Assembly (NCBI GenBank): GCA_022457065.1
Contig: JAJGBQ010000005.1
Coordinates: 1,984,001-2,048,000 of the forward strand
Reading direction: 5' to 3'
Length of the DNA stretch: 64,000 nt
Source: Curvularia sp. ZM96
Lineage: Eukaryota; Ascomycota; Dothideomycetes; Pleosporales; Pleosporaceae
Made by a program: the position numbers and the translations under genes. Under the pieces are notes generated by a model. That model did not search any database. It had not been told where the DNA came from and worked only from the letters and a program-made list of their open reading frames with translations. Positions 57,964 to 64,000 of this stretch are shown here, one piece after another. Position 1 is the stretch's first letter. Every line of letters begins with the position of its first letter.

Positions 57964-59364
57964 CTACAAGGCCCATCCGGCTTTCTTTTTTGCGGCCTTC
58001 GTTGTTATTGTGGGACCGGATGGCGGAGGCGGCTTGATGTCGTTGAGATCTGGTAAGGGGTCGTTGTCTCTGATCTCGAGAATTGTCATTTGAGAAGTAA
58101 GTGAGGCCGATGGCTGCTGCTCATCATCGTCCTTGGGATCGGTTTCGGCAGGAGCGTCTTCACCAACTGGCCCACCTTCATCATCGTTGTGGTCCTCAAC
58201 CTCGCCATAGTCGTCCTCGGCACCAGCATCTTCATCGTCATCTCCAGGCTCGTCGCCATCAACTGCTGTTTCAGCATCTGCGGCATCACCGTCGATACCA
58301 TGTTCTTTCATGTAGACTTCCAACTCCTTTGCCATCTTCTTACTGAAACCAGACGCCTGCACCTCGACGTCCAACCTCTTAACGAGCGTCTTTGTTGCAT
58401 CCTTGAAGAACGGGCCAGGCTCGTCGCTTGTGAAGCCGAAACGACGATCGAAAAAGCGCTTTATGCAGGCGACATCACGATCGAAATAGTATTCGGCGTT
58501 GGCATGGTCAATCGAGACCATTTGCGGGAAATCGATTATGGTTGGAACTAGGGTGACTGTGCCGTCCTTCTCGGTACGCTCCTCGACCAGGATGTTGAAC
58601 TCGTTAAAGTCTCCGTGGATCAAACCGTATTGTGCAAGACGGACAATGAGGGCGAGGAGTTCGGCGTAGAGAGGTGCGGGGTTGCCGACCTTGGATATTT
58701 GGCGCATAGGAAAAGCGTCGATGAGGCTCATGACGACAGTGTGCCTGTTCTGGCCAACGGGCTCGGGTACGGGAAAGCCCTCCGCCCGCAGTGCCTTCAT
58801 GAACTCGAATTCCTTCAGAGCAGCAAGGCGTGACATGTACATCCACGATCCACCCTGACGGTTCCGCAGGTAGTCACGGTTCGCTTTAACAGTGCGGAAG
58901 GATATGCGACCCAGACGGTGGATCTTGAGAACGAGTTGCTTGCCCGTCTCAGATGCGCAGACTATGATATCCGACTCTTTGCCTATGCCAATCTGGTTAC
59001 CCACCGAGTACACAGTAGAGGCCTTTTGGTGGGTGTGCAGGGCGAGGTAGTCGAGCCCACCGTAGGTAAGACGGTAGCCGTCGTATTTGGCATTGCGGAC
59101 TTTGGCGATGAGGCCAATTTTGGCCAGGTTGGAAATACACCGGTGGACGCCGGTGCCTGAGCGGAGGGCGGCAATCTGTGAAATCAGAGGCGTGGGCACA
59201 ATCTCATGATTTCGACTACCCATTTCTGTCTGTCACGGTCTTCATCAGCGTTAGTCCCCCCACCACAGGCGTAGACGAAGATACGGGCAGCGAGCGCATA
59301 CCGCAGTCAGGACACGCCAGTCGTCGGCGGTCAGGTAACGAATGTTCTTGACGTTCAGCTTCAT
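57964..59364 (-). CDS. rio2: Rio2 atypical protein kinase, 442 aa
   Basis: An ATPase/kinase that matures the 40S ribosomal subunit in the cytoplasm. Exons are 59364-59302 and 59229-57964. The first encodes MKLNVKNIRYLTADDWRVLTA, and a 72-nt intron leads to TEMGSRNHEIVP. A prediction from the Met in exon 2 would lose the first 23 residues of the winged-helix domain (about 1-90). The RIO kinase domain has the nucleotide loop IGIGKESD (101-107 region), Lys123, the catalytic loop HGDFNEFN (Asp228) and the metal-binding IIDFPQ (Asp254). The C-terminal third is strongly acidic (DGDEPGDDDEDAGAEDDYGE) and ends in a Lys-rich KAAKKKAGWAL. It is divergent with RPN1. Confidence 0.97.
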
Positions 59365-59759
59365 GGTGGGCGCTGTCCGAAGGCCTTCCGGGCGAAGGTG
59401 AAGGCGGGTGCTGGGGTCTGGGAGTGGTGGTAATAATTTTTGGGTGTTTCTCAAAGGCGAACGAGGGTCTGAGCACCCGCTGCCGCCGCCGCCGCTCATC
59501 ATCGGCGGACGGTGCTTGGCCCTAGCGCGGGCGGAAGTGGTACGCGAAAGCAAGAGCTGCCTCATCGACATAACATCCGCCCATTATCATTCCCCCACCC
59601 CCGACTACCTGTCTTTCTGCTGCTCCGGTTTCATTCGAGCGGCGCCTACATATCTCACCTCATTAACAGCAGTCCCCTCAATCCCGGGTCTCGACGCCGC
59701 TCCATCCCCGCACAACAGCCATAGTTCGCCGCTGGTCCTAGCGACATATCGTAATCAAC
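59365..59759. promoter_or_regulatory. Shared divergent promoter region of RIO2 and RPN1
   Basis: 395 bp separate the two start codons on opposite strands, so both 5' leaders and promoters must fit here. It holds a GCC-repeat tract near 59480-59493 and pyrimidine-rich sequence ahead of RPN1. I found no clear proteasome-associated control element (GGTGGCAAA). Confidence 0.75.
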
Positions 59760-62747
59760 ATGGCCAAGGACGACGACAAGAAGCCCACGGCTGTCGACAA
59801 GGGCAAGGGCAAGGCGCCAGTTGCTAATGATGCGGACAAGAGCAAGGATGCAAAGCCGGATCTTGAGGACAAGAAGGGCGGCGTGGCGACCACTGGCGGT
59901 ATGTTTGACCTGCATGGAAGCTGGGATAGCTATCAGGGCGCGTGTGTACTGACGGATAATCGCAGAGGAGCTCAGCGAGGAAGACCAGCAGCTTAAGAGC
60001 GATCTCGACATGCTCGCAGATCGGATACTGGTATGTGATGCTGCATCTCCCGTGTTCCTTGCAACACGCGCTGACCTTGTGCCTCTCTCCAGGGATCCGA
60101 TACCAGCCTGTACAAGCCCGCCCTCAACCAGATCAAGGAGTTTATCAAGACATCGACGAGCTCCATGACAGCTGTACCTAAGCCGCTCAAGTTCCTCCGA
60201 CCACACTACGAGAGCCTCGAGAAGGCCTACGCATCATGGCCAGCCGGCGAGAACAAGGTATGTCAACGTGGTCATCTGCAAGCGCGAAGCCATGTGCTAA
60301 TGAGAGAAGCAATCGTTTGCCGATATGATGTCTGTTCTGGGAATGACGTACTCGGACGAGGAGCGCTTGGACTGCCTCAAGTACCGCCTCGAAGCCCCCT
60401 CCACAGATCTCGGCTCATGGGGCCACGAGTACATGCGCCATCTTGCGCTTGAAATTGGCGCCGAATACCAGAACCGCCTTAACGACGATAAACCAACCGA
60501 CGATGTGACCGACCTGGCCTCGACCCTAGTTCCCTTCTTTTTGAAGCATAACGCCGAGGCCGATGCCGTTGATATCCTGTCCGAGCTGGAGATGATTGAC
60601 CAGATTGAGCAATACGTCGATGAGAACACATACTCGAGAGTAGCGCTTTACATGGTCAGGTATGCAAATTCCTGAAACGTACCTGTGGGCAGTGTACTAA
60701 CTGTAGTAGCAACGTTCCCCTCCTCACATACCCGGACAACGACAAGTTCCTCCGTACCACCTACCGCATCTACGCCAAATACAAGCAGTACACCCAGGCC
60801 ATGGCTATAGCGATACGATTACATGAGAAGGAGCTGATTCAAGAGGCTTTCGATGCCACGAAAGATAAGTCCATTCGCAGGCAAATGGCCTTCCTCTGCG
60901 CGCGACAGCGGATATGGTTCGATGTTTCCGAGGACGAAGACCCTGAACTGCAGGAGTGCCTTAATAACACACGCTTGCCTGATCATTTCAGGGCACTCGG
61001 CAAAGAACTGAACATCCTGGACCCAAAGTCTCCCGACGACATTTACAAGACGCATCTTGAGAGCAGCAGGACCGCCGGCCTTACCAACACCGACTCCGCC
61101 AGACACAACCTCGCTTCCGCTTTCGTCAACGCTTTTGTCAACGCTGGTTACGCCAATGACAAGCTCATGTTGGGCGAGGCTACTAAGAGTAGCTGGGTAT
61201 GGAAGACCAAGGATGAGGGTATGCTTTCGACAACGGCGTCCATGGGTATGCTCATGCTTTGGGACGTGGAAGAAGGTCTTGACAGAATTGACCCCTACAC
61301 TCAAGTCGAAGAGGACATGGTCAAGGCCGGTGCCATGCTCGCCACTGGTATCTTCAATTCAGGAGTACGAATGGACTCTGATCCGGCCATGGCACTCTTG
61401 GGCGACGAGGACAATATCAATTCTAAGAACAAAAACATTCGTCTGGCTGCCATCATGGGTCTTGGTCTTGCGTATGCAGGATCGAACAAGGAAGATCTCC
61501 TCGATATTCTCTTGCCAGTCGTCAGCGATACCAGCCTCGACATGCAGCTCTCCGCCATGGCGGCACTGTCTCTTGGAATGATTTTCGTCGGTTCCGCCAA
61601 CGGAGACGTTACAGACGCCCTGATGAACACGCTTTTGGACGAGGACCGGACCAAGCAATTAAAGGACAAGTGGACTCGTTTTATGGCCCTCGGTCTTGCA
61701 CTGCTCTTCTTCGGTCAACAAGAAGAGGTCGACGTCATTTTGGAGACTCTGAAGGCGCTCGACCACCCCATGGCCAAGTCCGCCTCTGTGCTTACTGAAG
61801 TGTGCGCGTGGGCTGGCACTGGCGCTGTCTTGAAGATCCAGCAACTGCTGCACATCTGCAATGAGCACATTGAAGATGAAAGTGAAGAGAAGAAGGGCGA
61901 TGAGCTTCTTCAATCGTACGCTGTCATTGGTCTTTCGCTGGTTGCCATGGGCGAGGACGTCGGCCAGGAGATGATCCTGCGCACTCTCGGTCACCTGATG
62001 CATTATGGCGAGGCAAACATCCGCAAGGCTGTACCTCTAGCTCTGGGTCTTATCAGCCCAAGTAACCCACAGATGAAGGTCTACGACACACTTTCGCGAT
62101 ATTCTCACGACAATGACAACGATGTCGCCATCAACGCCATCTTTGCCATGGGTCTCTGCGGTGCTGGTACCAACAATGCTCGTCTTGCACAGCTTCTGCG
62201 ACAATTAGCCAGCTACTACCACCGCGACCCCAACGCACTGTTCATGGTTCGCATAGCACAGGGTCTCTTGCACGCCGGCAAGGGTACGCTCTCGCTCAAC
62301 CCCTTCCACACCGACCGCCAAGTTCTTTCTCGCGTCGCAGCTTCAGGTCTCCTCACTGTCCTTGTGTCCCTGATTGACGCCAAGTCTTTCGTCGCCGGTG
62401 ATTCACACTACCTGCTCTACTACCTGGCTACCGCCATGTCACCACGCTTCCTCATCACACTTGACGAGGAGCTTAAGCCTCTCACAGTCAACGTACGCGT
62501 TGGTCAAGCAGTAGACATTGTCGGTCAAGCAGGTCGACCAAAGACCATTACCGGATGGCAGACACAGAGCACACCAGTGCTGTTGGCACACGGCGAGAGA
62601 GCCGAGTTGGAAGACGAAAAGTATCTCAGCCTGACCAATGTCCTAGAGGGCGTGGTTATCCTACGCAAGGTAAGCTAACCCTGACTCTCCCTTTTCTTGA
62701 ACAATTTCTAACAGGAGTTACTACAGAACCCAGAATGGGAGGACTGA
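59760..62747 (+). CDS. rpn1: 26S proteasome regulatory subunit Rpn1, 899 aa
   Basis: The large non-ATPase scaffold of the 19S base, which docks ubiquitin receptors and shuttles. Exons are 59760-59898, 59966-60030, 60093-60257, 60310-60659, 60710-62669 and 62727-62747; introns are 50-67 nt. After a Lys/Asp-rich leader come EELSEEDQQLKSDLDMLADR and MSVLGMTYSDEERLDCLKYR. The toroid of proteasome/cyclosome repeats is seen as AAIMGLGLAYAGSN, AMAALSLGMIFVGSAN, PLALGLISPSNPQ and AIFAMGLCGAGTNNARL. The last exon encodes only NPEWED. Several acceptors come in tandem (at 60306/60309, 60706/60709 and 62714/62726), so one- or four-residue variants are possible. I chose those giving the conserved spacing. 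Confidence 0.97.
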
Positions 62748-63866
62748 GCGATGTGATCAAAGTCAAATGGAAGGCCACGGGACATGAAACAAAAAGAAAC
62801 GTGACGTCATGATTGTCGCTTCTTCTTTTTCTCCTATCATCATTTGTAGAACATAGGCAGCATTGGTGCAAAATCAGCACTTTTGAGCATCCTAATAGAT
62901 TTATGCAGGGGAGAGACTTCCTCTGCTTCGTATGAAACTTGTGTTCTTTTGCAGCTTACAAAGTCATGTATTCTTTCTTGCTGTGATGATTAGAGCTGTA
63001 AAGTAAAAGAAAAGGTCAGCAGTTGTAGGCACCTACATCTGACCCAGCAATGGAATGAGATCTGAACAGGAAAATGTTGATTAAGAGTTTGTCAAACTTA
63101 TATTTGAGAGTGAATACAGTATCCTAGAGCATTCCAGTCCATGCAAGAAAAATCAGATGTTTCAGTGTTGGCGCTATCAACACGAGGCAAGACAATTGCT
63201 CACTACCAAGGGCCAGCAACAAGACACGCCTGATATAGAAGCTTTAAACTAGCCCCTAGGGAATCAACATCAAGCTGCGCGTAACCAAGACGCGACAAAG
63301 CTGAACAAACACCACACATGGAAATTGGGGTCAAGACATACACGAAACACAATATATCATTCGTTGAACTATCGAAACTTCGACAAATCCGACCATAGAA
63401 CCACCTGCTCATTGAATCCTACCCTCACCATCGATGAAAAGAGATGCACTGGATAACATTTCGACATCCTTTTGCTTCCCTGGCATGCCCAGATACTAAC
63501 ACATAATTTTAGAAGGTAGAAAAAGCCGACCAAACATTACGCTCGAAGTGAGCTCGGGGATTGGTGTCGATGAGAAGGATATGTTCAAGCTGTCGGGGTC
63601 AAGAACAAGATTATTAAGGGTCCGATGATGTGAGGATGAGACTGCAACGAGCCACAGAAATGAATGGCGAAAGCTCCGAGCTTCTGGTAGAGTGCGACGA
63701 TGTGGCATGTTGAGTTAGTGGAACCTCCCTAGCTTATGTTCATGGTATGTGATTGTTGCCAAGGAAGTCTGAAAGAGGATGTGGCAGGTTAATGTTGATG
63801 GAGCGGCCTCGAAGAATATTGCACGGGCGAAGGAAATGCCGATAGCCCACTCGAAACCGCTTATAA
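62748..63866. other. Intergenic between convergent genes
   Basis: 1.1 kb between RPN1 and the 3' end of the last gene. No gene recognised. Confidence 0.5.
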
Positions 63867-64000
63867 CTAGTCGTTGCGGCTAGAAAACCTGCTCGGTGAG
63901 GCAGACTTGTCCTCAGCCTTGACCGGAGTCGCGGGGTTGGTCTTGACTTCGACGCCATTCTCCGAAGTGCCATCGTCACTCTTTATGGGGCCACCCTGGG
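63867..64000 (-). CDS. C-terminal end of an unidentified gene (partial)
   Basis: Reading leftward from the window edge, one frame gives QGGPIKSDDGTSENGVEVKT, then a Pro/Lys/Ser-rich stretch and the end SASPSRFSSRND, with a TAG stop at 63869-63867. The protein-like, acidic and Ser-rich composition suggests a disordered tail. Only about 44 residues are visible, and I cannot name the protein. It might also be an intron-containing region. Confidence 0.5.
   Translation of the reverse strand, partial: QGGPIKSDDGTSENGVEVKTNPATPVKAEDKSASPSRFSSRND

Noticed and set aside
1..64000. CRISPR arrays, bacterial operons, rRNA
   Set aside because: No regularly spaced repeats or rRNA sequence are visible, and the genes are clearly eukaryotic with spliceosomal introns.

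Overview
This is a stretch of a filamentous ascomycete nuclear genome. The genes are fungal orthologues (Ras1, Nuf2, homocitrate synthase, IPP isomerase, C-8 sterol isomerase, eIF2B-alpha, Rio2, Rpn1). Introns are short (mostly 45-110 nt) with GTNNGT donors, CTAAC-like branch sites and CAG/TAG acceptors, genes lie on both strands, and promoters are CT-rich. A dothideomycete of the Pleosporales type is my best guess from remembered protein similarity; that is inference, not proven here. All exon boundaries were worked out by hand from splice signals, reading frame and protein-family fit.

Layout. 0-4.1 kb: the 5' part of a GMF/Aim7-like actin regulator (minus, cut by the window edge), a divergent molybdopterin-binding-domain protein with an 18-nt micro-exon, and a Ras1 GTPase behind a repeat-rich leader. 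4.1-10.7 kb: gene-free DNA around an apparently intact 1.85-kb Fot1/pogo-type DNA transposon (66-bp perfect terminal inverted repeats, TA target duplication, DD35D transposase). 10.7-15.2 kb: two transporters on the minus strand (a DHA1-type MFS carrier and a POT/PTR2 peptide transporter). 17-25 kb: an unrecognised basic low-complexity protein, an alpha/beta hydrolase, a thioredoxin with a mitochondrial-type presequence, and a very large disordered protein. 27.9-36.3 kb: Nuf2 (with a probable GC-AG intron), homocitrate synthase, isopentenyl-diphosphate isomerase and a GNAT acetyltransferase, all plus strand. 37.4-46.2 kb: an F-box-like protein, C-8 sterol isomerase (ERG2), a GPI-type GH79 glycosidase and a TDT/SLAC1-type organic-anion transporter. 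46.2-52.7 kb: gene-poor DNA with one likely 66-residue protein gene. 52.7-64 kb: a convergent pair (an unknown charged protein and a RapZ-C-terminal-like protein), eIF2B-alpha, Rio2 and Rpn1 from a shared 395-bp divergent promoter region, and the 3' end of a further gene.

The genes are mostly unrelated housekeeping functions: lysine synthesis, isoprenoid/sterol synthesis, translation initiation, ribosome maturation, proteasome, kinetochore and signalling. I see no biosynthetic cluster and no clearly new multi-gene system. The points most worth a second look are the intact transposon with doubled motifs inside its long inverted repeats, the micro-exon, the GC-AG intron in NUF2, the eukaryotic RapZ-C-like gene, alternative start codons that could give dual targeting, and tandem splice acceptors in RPN1.
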